Numbered from the stretch's first letter, positions 16,154-24,552 are shown. The stretch is DNA of 64,000 bases from Synechococcus sp. ATX 2A4 (GCF_024346375.1 NZ_JAGQCV010000002.1:186001-250000); one strand, 5' to 3'. Program-made: numbers and translations. Notes: a model not told the origin generated them from the sequence alone.

Positions 16154-17542
16154 TCAGCTGACGGCCAGCACCGCCAGAGCTTCCACGTGGCTGGTCTGGG
16201 GGAAGAAGTCGATCGGTTGCACGCTCAGCAGCTTCAGCCCGCTCTCCTGGGTGAGCCGGGCCAGGTCACGGGCGAGTGTGGCCGGATTGCAGCTGAGATA
16301 GGCCACACGCTGGGGCGGGCAGGCGCTGATCACGGCCGCGACGTGCCCGGGAAGGCCCTTACGCGGTGGATCGAGCAGCAATCCATCCGCCTCCGGCAGC
16401 AGTTCCACCAGCGCTTCAGCCACATCGGCGCTCTCCACGGTGAAACCGTTGAGGCCGTTGAGTGCCGCGTTCAGCCGGGCCTGCTCCACGCTGGGCAGGT
16501 GCAGCTCCAACCCCCGCACACTCGCTCCGGCGCCCGCCAGGGGGAGGCCGAAGGTGCCGATGCCGCAGTAGGCCTCCACCACTGAGCGTCCGGCGCGTGC
16601 ATCCAGCGCGTCCACCAGCAGTGGCACGACCCGTTCGGCCTGAGGAGTGTGCACCTGGAAGAAGGTGTCTGGGGCGATGCGCAGCTCGTGCCCGCAGAAT
16701 CGTTCGCTCAGCCAGCCCCGGCCGGCGATCACTTCGGTGCGCGGCCCCATCAAGGTGTTCGTGGGCAGGGGCTGGAGGTTCAGGCACACGCCCACCAGCT
16801 CAGGCCAGCGCTCCATCCATGCGTCCGCCCGCTCACTCAGCCCGGGCAACTGGCTGTGGCTGCTGATCAGGGTCACCAGTACTTCGCCGCTGTGATGCCC
16901 GACGCGCAGGCCCAGGTGGCGAAGACCACCGCCTTCGCTCAGGTCCGCGTCGACGGGCCAGCCACTGGCTTCCAGCTCCTGCTTCAGCGGCGCAATCAGG
17001 CGGTCGATGCGCCCATCGAGCACCGGGCAGCGGTTCATGTTGACGATCTTGTGGCTGCCACTGCGGTAGAAGCCCGCCCGCAGGGTGCCGTCGGGCCTGC
17101 GCTCGAGCGGAATCACGGCCCGGTTGCGATACGCGAGCGGCTCCGCCGCCGCCAGGATCGGCTCCACCGCCAGGGAAAAGCCGCCGATCCGCTGCAGGGC
17201 CTGCTGGACCAGATCCTGTTTCCAGCGCGCCTGGGCATCGTCGGCCAGATGTTGAACGCTGCAGCCACCGCAGCGCTCGGCCAGGATGCAGGGCGGGCGT
17301 CGGCGTTCCGCCGCTGTGTTGTGCCGCTCGATCAGCTCGGCCACCACGTGACCTTTCGCCTGGTAGGTCACGCGGGCCGTCACGGCCTCACCGGGCAGCG
17401 CCTGAGGCACGAACACCACCACACCCCGGTCGCCGGCCGCTGCTGTGGCCGCGCCCCAGCGCCCAACGCCCTCGCCGAGGTGGTTCAAGCCGGTGATGCT
17501 CAGCTTCAGTTCTGTGCCGGAGGGGGGCAAGAGTTGGGCCAT
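16154..17542 (-). CDS. rlmD: 23S rRNA (uracil-C5)-methyltransferase, RlmD/RumA family
   Basis: This SAM-dependent enzyme forms 5-methyluridine, in this family usually at position 1939 of 23S rRNA. The 462-aa protein has an N-terminal TRAM-like domain (~8-70), an Fe-S cysteine set (C85, C91, C94, and a fourth in MNRCPVLDG), the methyltransferase motif VEAYCGIGTFGLPLA, and the catalytic LSCNPATLARD. ATG 17542 is chosen because MAQLLPPSG leads directly into the TRAM strand; the open frame begins 78 nt earlier. RlmC and TrmA are relatives, but the Fe-S site and length favour RlmD. Convergent with pheT, with 21 bp between stops. Confidence 0.88.
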   Translation of the reverse strand: MAQLLPPSGTELKLSITGLNHLGEGVGRWGAATAAAGDRGVVVFVPQALPGEAVTARVTYQAKGHVVAELIERHNTAAERRRPPCILAERCGGCSVQHLADDAQARWKQDLVQQALQRIGGFSLAVEPILAAAEPLAYRNRAVIPLERRPDGTLRAGFYRSGSHKIVNMNRCPVLDGRIDRLIAPLKQELEASGWPVDADLSEGGGLRHLGLRVGHHSGEVLVTLISSHSQLPGLSERADAWMERWPELVGVCLNLQPLPTNTLMGPRTEVIAGRGWLSERFCGHELRIAPDTFFQVHTPQAERVVPLLVDALDARAGRSVVEAYCGIGTFGLPLAGAGASVRGLELHLPSVEQARLNAALNGLNGFTVESADVAEALVELLPEADGLLLDPPRKGLPGHVAAVISACPPQRVAYLSCNPATLARDLARLTQESGLKLLSVQPIDFFPQTSHVEALAVLAVS

Positions 17543-17677
17543 CCAAAGACCTGCGACACAACGGGCAGCCCCTGACCCTAAAGGCCACCCCGGATGCAAA
17601 GGGCCGTTACACAAAGGCACCTACGGCCGTCGCCAGGGTCTGTTCTCGGTAAGATCGGACCCAGCGTGGTGCATTCG

Positions 17678-18172
17678 ATGAGCGTCGTCCGGGACCTGAT
17701 CCTGCAAGCCGATGATCAGTTGCGCTACCCCAGCGGCGGTGAATTGCGCTCCATGGCCGATTTCCTCTCCGGGGGAAACCAGCGCATTCGTGTCGCCCGC
17801 GTGCTCACGGAAAACGAGAAGAAAATCGTCAACGAGGCGGCTCGGCAGCTGTTTCTGCGCAAACCGGAATACGTGGCCCAAGGGGGCAACGCTTACGGCC
17901 AGCGCCAGCGGGCCCAGTGCCTGCGTGATTTCAGCTGGTATCTCCGCTTAGTCACCTACGGCGTGCTGGCCGGCAGCACCGAAAAGATCCAGGACATCGG
18001 CCTGATCGGTGCCCGCGAGATGTACAACAGCCTGGGCGTGCCCATGGCCGGCATGGTCGAAGGCATGCGCACCCTCAAAGATGCCTCCCTGTCCCTGCTT
18101 GCCACCGAAGATGCCGCCATGGCCGGTCCCTACTTCGACTTCCTGATCCAGGGCATGCAAACTCCCGGGTGA
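17678..18172 (+). CDS. apcD: Allophycocyanin alpha-B subunit (terminal emitter)
   Basis: ApcD is a low-copy phycobilisome core subunit that passes excitation energy onward as a terminal emitter. The 164-aa protein starts [20 protein letters not shown], nearly the signature of ApcD. The phycocyanobilin-binding cysteine is C81 in [13 protein letters not shown], and GGNAYGQRQ and [10 protein letters not shown] are phycobiliprotein hallmarks. ATG 17678 is set by the conserved N-terminus. A TAAGAT (-10-like) box lies at 17650-17655 but has no good -35. The gene stands alone, away from the main apc operon, which is the usual situation for apcD. Its stop is 1 nt from the end of the convergent DUF3122 gene. 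Confidence 0.95.
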   Translation: MSVVRDLILQADDQLRYPSGGELRSMADFLSGGNQRIRVARVLTENEKKIVNEAARQLFLRKPEYVAQGGNAYGQRQRAQCLRDFSWYLRLVTYGVLAGSTEKIQDIGLIGAREMYNSLGVPMAGMVEGMRTLKDASLSLLATEDAAMAGPYFDFLIQGMQTPG

Positions 18173-18173
18173 A

Positions 18174-18728
18174 TCAGGTGTCTGTGCAGGCGTCTGCCAG
18201 TGAGTGGAGCGACTGAACCTGGCCGGGGGCGAGATCAAAGCTGAGATCTCCTTCGGATTTGGGCACCACGATCACCAGACTGAGGCCATCTGCAGGGATC
18301 GGATCCAGGCAACCGGCATCAAACTGGGACGACCCCACGGGAATCACACCCCTTGGCGACGTGAGAAGTTCCTCGCTGCGGTTGGATAGCTGCCAGGCTT
18401 GGCTTTTACCATCACTGAGCACCAAAGGGCGCAGGTGGTTCAGCTGCAGGCCCCCTGATTCCGCATTCAGGCGCAACCGCAGGCCAGCAGGGCTGTTGAT
18501 GTCGGAGCGCTCAAACAGCATGGCGCCCAGGCGGTGGCCTCTGCCGTCATCAAGATTCCAGTTGCCGGGTTGCTCAGCCGCCATGGCAGGTGATGGAGAG
18601 ACGATGGGTGCAATGAACAAAAGTGCCAATGCAACCATCCAGGCTCCTCGCTTTGCTATTGCTGCAGACCACGGGAGGATCTCTGCAATACGTGATAAAA
18701 CAGCGGAAACTTTCATGGGCCGATGCAT
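18174..18728 (-). CDS. Secreted cyanobacterial protein, DUF3122-like
   Basis: The 184-aa protein has a long N-terminal signal (hydrophobic ~30-48, cleavage probably after AMA near 50). A small beta-rich domain follows whose segments (LDDGRGHRLGAMLFER, GLRLRLNAESGGLQLNHLRPL, GQVQSLHSLADAC) match my recollection of the DUF3122 family, found mostly in cyanobacteria. Function is unknown; location is probably periplasmic or lumenal. The internal ATG at 18716 (MKVSAV) is an equally possible start. It is convergent with apcD and faces a 1.7-kb gene-free region on its 5' side. Confidence 0.72.
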   Translation of the reverse strand: MHRPMKVSAVLSRIAEILPWSAAIAKRGAWMVALALLFIAPIVSPSPAMAAEQPGNWNLDDGRGHRLGAMLFERSDINSPAGLRLRLNAESGGLQLNHLRPLVLSDGKSQAWQLSNRSEELLTSPRGVIPVGSSQFDAGCLDPIPADGLSLVIVVPKSEGDLSFDLAPGQVQSLHSLADACTDT

Positions 18729-19238
18729 CGCTGATGGACTTCTTCAACCTATTCAATTGCACAAAGGTGGCCACGGCGGATATCCTCCGTGACTGCAGGC
18801 ACCGAAACTTGCTAGACCAACTGCGCCGTCCACAAGGCGCAGATGATTCCAAAAGCGCCTGTTTCCTGGATTGCCAAACCGCTCTCAGCGGGAGGGAATG
18901 CACCTGCTGTGACGCTGCTGAGAATCTGGCAGCACGGTCTTGAGGGACTTGACCAAGCCTCTCGCCATGCTCGGATTAGACCCAGTTCGAGTCTAGGTGT
19001 GAGCCCCATGCTGGACGGCTTTGCAACCTTGCTGTCGCCGTCGTTGGCGCCCTTGGGCGCAGAGCCGCTGGCGAGTAAGCCACTGCGAAGACCATCAGGC
19101 GCGGTGAAACATGCCCGCCATACCCTTTGCCCCGCAGCGGTTCAAGTTCTGTATCACCCACCCCTGATGCGCGCATGAAGGATCCAGTCGCAGGAACAGC
19201 TCTCAGGCCTGACCTGTCGCTGCACGCTTCAGTGCCCA

Positions 19239-19303
19239 CCTCAGTGATCTGCCTCAGTGATCTGCCTCAGTGATCCACCTCAGTGATCCACCTCAGTGAT
19301 CTG
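19239..19303. repeat. Five tandem copies of a 13-bp unit
   Basis: The unit is CCTCAGTGATCTG or CCTCAGTGATCCA (13 bp). Copies start at 19239, 19252, 19265, 19278 and 19291, and a broken sixth copy (CCTCAAG) follows. Copies 1, 2 and 5 end in CTG and copies 3 and 4 in CCA, as expected from slippage or unequal exchange. There are no spacers, so it is not a CRISPR array. Confidence 0.92.
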
Positions 19304-19633
19304 CCTCAAGTGCCCGACTTGACTGCGGCAACGTGAACGCCACCTCGCGTTTGCCTCGTCTGATGCGATCTGCCACTTCTGGGGCGAGCCACTGGCTGCA
19401 GACCATGTTGCGCAGCGGGCAGGGACTCACGTGCGTTCACTCCTGGACGCATGGCTGGACTCGTTAATCCAGCCTGGGACAACAATCGGCCCACATCTAC
19501 CGTGGAAGACACATAGTAGGTCTTGCGCGTCCTATCCGAGACTGAAGACTGGTCTAACTACGCGACCCAGTGGCAAGTTCTGAGACCTTGATTTTCTCGT
19601 GATTTTGTCTGTCGCGCTGGAGTCATGCTTTGG

Positions 19634-19665
19634 TTGCGTTGGTTGCTTTGCTTGCGTTGGTTGCT
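19634..19665. repeat. 14-bp direct repeat with 18-bp period
   Basis: TTGCGTTGGTTGCT occurs at 19634-19647 and again at 19652-19665, within a T/G-rich stretch of related short units. It is in the gene-free region. Confidence 0.75.
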
Positions 19666-19993
19666 CGTCGGGTCTGTCGATATGGAGGGTGGAGTGATCA
19701 GTGATCAGGCATGGGGAGTGTGCTGTTTCGGTGTAGTCGGGGACGCTCCGATGGCCTGGCTCACCTGTGAAGAGTTTGGCGGTGAGACTGTGGGGAGACG
19801 TGCAGCGAGGACAAAGTGCACTGAAGGGAGATGAGGCCAAGCCGCGTGATGCCAAGCCCAATCGGGTGAATCCAAGCCAAGGGGATGAACCAATACAGGT
19901 CAACTTTCGGCAGGAACCGCTTCTGCTTCCCCCATCCAGCGGCCACCCCGGATGCCCCACCTGGCCGGCGCCCCTCTACCGCTTGCTATGTCT

Positions 19994-20020
19994 GCGTACC
20001 TGTGTCCAAAGCAGGTACGC
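19994..20020. other. Perfect 9-bp hairpin in gene-free DNA
   Basis: GCGTACCTG (19994-20002) and its exact reverse complement CAGGTACGC (20012-20020) flank a 9-nt loop TGTCCAAAG. No T-run follows on either strand, so it is not a standard intrinsic terminator. It could belong to a small RNA or be a protein-binding palindrome. Confidence 0.6.
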
Positions 20021-20339
20021 GTATCAGTTCTGGCATTCACTGGCCCTTTCCTGACTGGCTACTGGGCTGATCCTGTGCCCCTGTCCAGCAGTTGGACAAC
20101 GCAGTTGCTGGCCAATGGACAAGGTGCTTGGTGTCCATTGATGGATTTGGTCCTTGGCAGATGAACAGGGCTGGCGGCGGCCAGGAGACATGGCAATCAA
20201 TGGGCGCAGGCGAGCAGGGCCAGCCCAGCGACGACGTCGCGCGTACCCCTATTGAGACTTGGACCTAGACACTGTCTGCGTCTCATCTGGGATGTGTGAG
20301 TGGCTGGGTCGGGTTGAGCCGCGTGTGATGGAATCAAGC

Positions 20340-20426
20340 AACTCCTCCTCCCCTTCTCCTCTTTCACATCCGGCTTCTCCTTCTTCTCTTTCCTCTCCTG
20401 TTCCACTTCATCACCCTTCCCCACCC
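20340..20426. repeat. Polypyrimidine/polypurine tract
   Basis: About 85 bp in which the plus strand is almost only C and T. The minus strand is correspondingly A/G-rich and lies just past the stop of the J-domain gene. The K/E-rich open frame it creates on the minus strand (20197-20439) is an artefact of this composition. Confidence 0.75.
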
Positions 20427-20463
20427 GGAACTTCAGCATTCCAAGTCGAGACAGCGTGGGTGT

Positions 20464-21612
20464 TCAAGCGGATTTGCGGTAAAGCTCCTTGAGCAATTGG
20501 TAGGCCTCGTTGAGTCGGCGCATCGTGTCGGCGCTGCCGCCGGAATCGGGGTGGTGCAATTGCGCCTGTTCCCGGTAGGCCTCGCGGATCCTTTTCAGCG
20601 TGAGCCGCTCCCCGGCGACGAAGGGAATCTCCAGCACCTTCAGGGCTCCCTGCAGCGTCATGGTGTGCTCCAGGGTCTGGAAAGAGGTGCCCTGACGGCG
20701 GCGGCGGAAGCGGTGCACGAACCGCCGGATCAAGGTGGGCAGACGTATGCACAGCGTTGCGGTGCTGAACGGATCTTCCAGCAGCCCAGCTGCCACCATT
20801 ACGCGCTCAAAGCTGGGCGGGCCGGCCGGCCAGCTCGGCGCGCATTCCAAAATCCAGTGTTCAAGCGCCGACCAGGTGAAGGGGCGTCCCTCCGCCTGGT
20901 CGGACTGGGGCCAGATGTCCTGCCCGAGCCACACCATTGCCGCTTCCAACACCGCCTCATTGGCGGTCGTGCCGTAAAGGTTGACCCAGTGGTCGGTGGC
21001 GGCATTCAAGGCAGTACTGAGCTCCCGCTCAGAGATTCCTGGCACGGGATCGCTGGGCCGCTCTGTCGTCTTGGAGCGTGGATGGAGGCTCTGCCGCAGC
21101 CGTGCAGATTTCTGTTGCACGAATCCTGGTAGATCAATCCCTGCTCCCATGCCACCGGCATTCACAGCGCCTGTGCTGCTGCCCCCCCGCCCTGATCGAG
21201 GAGGCAGGGGAGGGATGGAGCCAGCCGCACTGAAAAGAGCTCGGGCCTGCCGCTGCCCGGCTGGGGTGATCTCGTCTGCGTCAGATGAAACTTGAATTGG
21301 GTCTAGCAGCGGGTCTGAGTCAACTCCAGTGAGACAGTCTTCTCCTGTTAGCACGAGTTGGGTACTTTCCCCGCGCGATACCAGAACCAGTGCACCACGC
21401 TCGTGCAGCTCCTCACTCTCTTGATCGTCAGAGCCCGCGTCATCGGGGTCCTGCTCGGAGGCGTCCGGCAGCAACAACTCGAGCAGGCGTTCCATCGCCT
21501 GCCCATGGGTCGAAAAGCCCCATTCCCGCTGGAGTTGTTTGAACTGCGCGATCCGCTCGACCGGCAGTGTCATCGACAGAGTCTTGCGCTCCTTCTTTAC
21601 CGGCTCAGCCAC
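20464..21612 (-). CDS. Protein with C-terminal J domain and RHH-like N-terminus
   Basis: The 382-aa protein ends in a J domain (~323-382) with the Hsp70-stimulating H354-P355-D356 motif (LHHPDSGGS) followed by a typical helix IV-like segment. The first ~48 residues (a KTLSMTLP strand, then two helices) look like a ribbon-helix-helix DNA-binding fold. Residues ~50-190 are acidic and low-complexity. Residues ~195-310 form an unrecognised, probably helical domain with a basic patch RRFVHRFRRRR. No signal peptide or membrane helix is visible. It starts 23 nt after the DUF3370 gene stops, so the two are probably co-transcribed. The J domain is firm; the RHH call is inference. Confidence 0.8.
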   Translation of the reverse strand: MAEPVKKERKTLSMTLPVERIAQFKQLQREWGFSTHGQAMERLLELLLPDASEQDPDDAGSDDQESEELHERGALVLVSRGESTQLVLTGEDCLTGVDSDPLLDPIQVSSDADEITPAGQRQARALFSAAGSIPPLPPRSGRGGSSTGAVNAGGMGAGIDLPGFVQQKSARLRQSLHPRSKTTERPSDPVPGISERELSTALNAATDHWVNLYGTTANEAVLEAAMVWLGQDIWPQSDQAEGRPFTWSALEHWILECAPSWPAGPPSFERVMVAAGLLEDPFSTATLCIRLPTLIRRFVHRFRRRRQGTSFQTLEHTMTLQGALKVLEIPFVAGERLTLKRIREAYREQAQLHHPDSGGSADTMRRLNEAYQLLKELYRKSA

Positions 21613-21635
21613 GTCGGAACCGATGGGAAGTGGAC

Positions 21636-23306
21636 CTAGCGACCCATCATCTCCCTGAGGAACCGTTGCTGGGCGTCGGCTGCTTCCCGATAGCGTCCCA
21701 ACAGCACGGTCTGAGTGCCCTCATTGGAGGATTCACCAGGGGCTTGGTTGAGCAACGGCAAGGGAATGGCGGGCAAGGGGCGGATCCAGGCCGGCACCAG
21801 GGTGGGTAGGAATCTCGGGGCAGCGACCGGTCTCGGAGGCAACGGTGCGGGACGCCCAGCAGGGGCGGGTGGTGGCGTGGTGGCGGTCCGCCCTGCAGGA
21901 GGACGAGCCGGGGCTGGAGCAGCCACGGTGGGGGGAGCTTTTGGTGCAGCCTGTTGGCGGGCTGCTTCTGCGGCGGCGGCGCGGGCGAGGGCGATGCGTT
22001 CTTCCCGTTCCCTGAGCTGGGCCAGCTGGTAGCTGGGCACCACGCTCAGCAGATGGCCAGGCGTGGCATCTGCCGGATACACCATGCTCACCCGCACAGG
22101 GTTGTTGGCGCCAGGGACGAGGTTCAACGTGGCCAATGAGAGGCTTTCGCCCGAGCGCAGGCCCACGTGCACGTCGTTGTATCCCTCCTTGGTTCGAATT
22201 CCGATCGAGCCGCGGAAGGCCGTGAACTGGCGGCCATTCGCAGTGGGATGGCTCATCACCAGCTCGTAGGGCCCGTTGCCTTTGAGATTCAGGTCTACAT
22301 CGAAGCGCACACCATAGGTGCCAACGTTGTCGAGGGAGGAATCGACCATGCGGCTGGCCAGCGGATTCACCTGAACTTCGCGTGTGCCGAATGTGTGCCG
22401 GTTCGTACTGGTGAATGGCACATGCAAGGAGCCCGTGTTCAGATCATGCACAAGGCTCGCCTGATACTCATCGCCGATCGCCACACCACCGACCCGTGAG
22501 AACACCTGGCCGTAGTGGATCTTGGAGAGCATCTTCAGATAAATCCTGCCAGGAGCGAGCATGCCGTGATCCAGCACGGCAAACAGATCCGCATCCGTTT
22601 GAGGATCCTCCGCGGCCACCACGGCCATCTGGAAGGGGCCGTCACTGCGGCCCCTCAGCAGGCCGTTGGCGATGCCACGTGCTGGCAAGCGGGTATGAAA
22701 CAGCACCCGGCGGCTGTAGGGCGGGATCACCAGGTTGTTTGGCATCTTGGGATCCAGCTCCCCCCGCAACATGATCACGGAGGTGGCATCGCCGGGCCCT
22801 GTGTTCCAAGGACGGCGGCCGAGCGGCTTCACCCCCATCAGGTGATTGCCCTGATAAGGCGCTTCAAAGCTGTTGCGAATGGCGCCGCGCTCCATCTCCA
22901 AGGTGACCGGCCGCGAGCCCGGATTGATCACGATCGTGGCAATCGTCAGCTTGCCGCGCACGTAGCGCCCGCCGAGCCGGCTGGCGTTTTCTGGAAAATA
23001 CTTGTGGTGGACGTGGAGCCCAAAATCACCGTTGAAGGTGTAAGCGGCGTTATTGAGGGATTGGCGCGTTTCGGTGGCGATCGCCCGGCCCGGCGCTGTG
23101 TTCACCAGGATCCCCGGGCCGAACACCTCCTCCGGCTGGTTGGAGTGCAGCACCGGCACGGTGTTGAAGGTGCCGTTGAGCGGACGGGCCGACTGGCCGG
23201 CCATCAACGCCACATAGGCGTGGGCGGCAGGCGCCTGCAGCACAAGCGTGCCGGCGATCACCATCAGGCAGGGGCGAAGAAACCTTGTGGGAATCATGGG
23301 TCCCAT
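21636..23306 (-). CDS. Secreted DUF3370-family protein
   Basis: The ~556-aa protein has a signal peptide (~1-31, ending AAHAYVA) and then the block ARPLNGTFNTVPVLHSNQPE, which I recognise as the start of the cyanobacterial DUF3370 domain (~38-440, beta-rich). The C-terminal ~115 residues are a Pro/Ala-rich linker with an Ala/Glu/Arg helix before it. Function is unknown; it is presumably exported or surface-associated. ATG 23306 (MGPMIPTRF) fits the signal peptide; ATG 23297 is the alternative. The open frame continues 258 nt upstream but that part does not look coding. The J-domain gene follows at 23 nt. Confidence 0.75.
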   Translation of the reverse strand: MGPMIPTRFLRPCLMVIAGTLVLQAPAAHAYVALMAGQSARPLNGTFNTVPVLHSNQPEEVFGPGILVNTAPGRAIATETRQSLNNAAYTFNGDFGLHVHHKYFPENASRLGGRYVRGKLTIATIVINPGSRPVTLEMERGAIRNSFEAPYQGNHLMGVKPLGRRPWNTGPGDATSVIMLRGELDPKMPNNLVIPPYSRRVLFHTRLPARGIANGLLRGRSDGPFQMAVVAAEDPQTDADLFAVLDHGMLAPGRIYLKMLSKIHYGQVFSRVGGVAIGDEYQASLVHDLNTGSLHVPFTSTNRHTFGTREVQVNPLASRMVDSSLDNVGTYGVRFDVDLNLKGNGPYELVMSHPTANGRQFTAFRGSIGIRTKEGYNDVHVGLRSGESLSLATLNLVPGANNPVRVSMVYPADATPGHLLSVVPSYQLAQLREREERIALARAAAAEAARQQAAPKAPPTVAAPAPARPPAGRTATTPPPAPAGRPAPLPPRPVAAPRFLPTLVPAWIRPLPAIPLPLLNQAPGESSNEGTQTVLLGRYREAADAQQRFLREMMGR

Positions 23307-23489
23307 GTGATTGATCGGGCGAGGGGACAACGGCAAAACGGGGGCGGTCTGGGGTGGACGTGTTGGGCGAGTGTTCCGTGCCTGCCTTCGGTTTGGGCGA
23401 TTGGACACCCAATTCACCAAGGGCTGGGTCAGGGGACGCATGGGCACCAGAGCACTGGCTAGAACCTTCAGGCACTGTGAAATTTTCCC

Positions 23490-23684
23490 ATGTTCCCCCC
23501 CTTTGGCTGTTACGGATCCAGCAGTGGTGATGCAGAGGCGATGCGCCGCCGGCATCAGGAGCACAAGATGCGCATGCTGACCTATTGGCGCGACGGGGTG
23601 GAGCGTCAGCTCGCGGCCGTGAATGCGGCGATCAGCACCCTCGAGAAGCAGATGCAGCGCGATGGGGCCCAGCTGGCGGAATGA
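23490..23684 (+). CDS. Possible small coiled-coil protein (64 aa)
   Basis: The frame encodes a short protein whose second half (MRRRHQEHKMRMLTYW ... ISTLEKQMQRDGAQ) is a convincing charged amphipathic helix. It starts with an ATG at 23490; an internal ATG at 23541 would give only the helix (47 aa). The composition looks more protein-like than shadow frames nearby. It is divergent from the DUF3370 gene and overlaps the 3' end of the convergent sigma-factor gene by 53 bp, which weakens the case. No function can be assigned. Confidence 0.45.
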   Translation: MFPPFGCYGSSSGDAEAMRRRHQEHKMRMLTYWRDGVERQLAAVNAAISTLEKQMQRDGAQLAE

Positions 23685-24552
23685 CCTGCTGCACGCCGCG
23701 GTCGAGTTCTTGCCGCAGGCGCTCCAACCCCTTGTGCAGGGCCCTGTGAACCGTCATTGGGCTGAGCTGAAGCCGGCGGGCTGCCTCCCGCAGGCTCTGG
23801 CCTTCCAGCACCACCTGCTCCACCACCTGGCGTTGCCGGCTCTCCAGCCGCGGCAGCAGGGCCATCGCCTCAGCGGCTCCGCCATCACCGCCGCCATCAC
23901 CGCCGCTGACGTCGTCGGCCGCCATTCCCTCCATTGAGGCTTCGAGCGGGGCCAGGCGGCGCAGCTGCTCCAGACGTTCGAAGGTGCACCACTGGGCCAC
24001 CGAGAGCTGCAGGCCACAGCGCAGCTCCGCATCGCTCGGGCTTTGCCCGAAGCGGGTTTGCCAGCTACGGCTGAACTGCCGCACCCGGTCTTGGAGTTCC
24101 TGTTGCCGCCGCGGCAGCCGGATGACCGGGGCCTGATCCCGCAGATAATGGAGGATCGCCCCCCGGACGTGCTGGCGAGCAAACGCCGAGAAGGGCGTTC
24201 CGGTGGAGGCGTCGAAGCGCTCGGCGGCGCGGATCAGGCCCATCAGACCCACCTGGATCAGATCATCCGCTCCTTCCCGGCAAAGGGCGGCGTAGTGAAG
24301 CGCGATCGGCCGCACCAGCGCCCTGTAGGTCTCCACTCGCTGGTTGCGCTGCCGCACAGTGGCGCTGGCCTTTCCGTTGCTTCTGGGCGTTGTCGTCTGG
24401 GCGTGGGCCCCCCCGGTGGTCTGGGAGCTGCCCCTGCTGGCCGCCAGTTTTGAAGGTTGGCGGGTTGCCGGAGCGTCGCTGGGAGGGGTCTTGCTGGGGT
24501 GGGCGGTAGGTGCGGTGGTGGCGTGCCGGGCGGCCAGAGGGGAGCAGGTCAT
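23632..24552 (-). CDS. Sigma-70-family RNA polymerase sigma factor (group 3-like)
   Basis: The 306-aa protein has a low-complexity Ser/Thr/Pro-rich N-terminus (~1-65). Region 2 (~70-155) carries the core-binding DLIQVGLMGLIRAAERFD and promoter-recognition-like FSAFARQHVRGAILHYLRD. Region 3 follows, and region 4 (~230-290) has an HTH in SLREAARRLQLSPMTVHRAL. It lacks the long region 1 and the 1.2-2.1 block of the housekeeping factor. The overall form is that of alternative SigB/SigF-like factors used for stress or surface functions. A Gly/Asp linker (VSGGDGGGDGG) separates regions 3 and 4. ATG 24552 is chosen, as the open frame further upstream is not family-like. Confidence 0.88.
   Translation of the reverse strand: MTCSPLAARHATTAPTAHPSKTPPSDAPATRQPSKLAASRGSSQTTGGAHAQTTTPRSNGKASATVRQRNQRVETYRALVRPIALHYAALCREGADDLIQVGLMGLIRAAERFDASTGTPFSAFARQHVRGAILHYLRDQAPVIRLPRRQQELQDRVRQFSRSWQTRFGQSPSDAELRCGLQLSVAQWCTFERLEQLRRLAPLEASMEGMAADDVSGGDGGGDGGAAEAMALLPRLESRQRQVVEQVVLEGQSLREAARRLQLSPMTVHRALHKGLERLRQELDRGVQQVIPPAGPHRAASASRGC

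Larger units (their letters stand above)
18729..20463. other. 1.7-kb region without a recognisable gene
   Basis: No frame here has credible protein character. Those present are short, lack family features, or are low-complexity. The region is visibly less GC-biased than its surroundings. It contains a 13-bp tandem repeat array (19239-19303), a 14-bp direct repeat (19634/19652), a perfect 9-bp hairpin (19994-20020) and a polypyrimidine tract (20340-20426). I found no transposase remnant or complete tRNA. It could be decayed gene sequence, a repeat-prone spacer, or the site of an unrecognised RNA. Confidence 0.6.

Noticed and set aside
18973-19006. tRNA-like T-arm (CCCAG-TTCGAGT-CTAGG) in gene-free DNA
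   Set aside because: One mismatch in the stem, and no matching acceptor, D- or anticodon arm could be found upstream.
19239-19303. Possible CRISPR array
   Set aside because: The 13-bp units are directly adjacent with no spacers, and no cas genes are nearby.
20197-20439. 80-aa K/E-rich frame on the minus strand just after the J-domain gene
   Set aside because: Its charged part is simply the polypurine strand of a homopyrimidine tract, and the rest has no protein-like character.
18729-20463. Insertion sequence or prophage remnant
   Set aside because: No transposase or integrase similarity in any frame and no flanking terminal inverted repeats were recognised.
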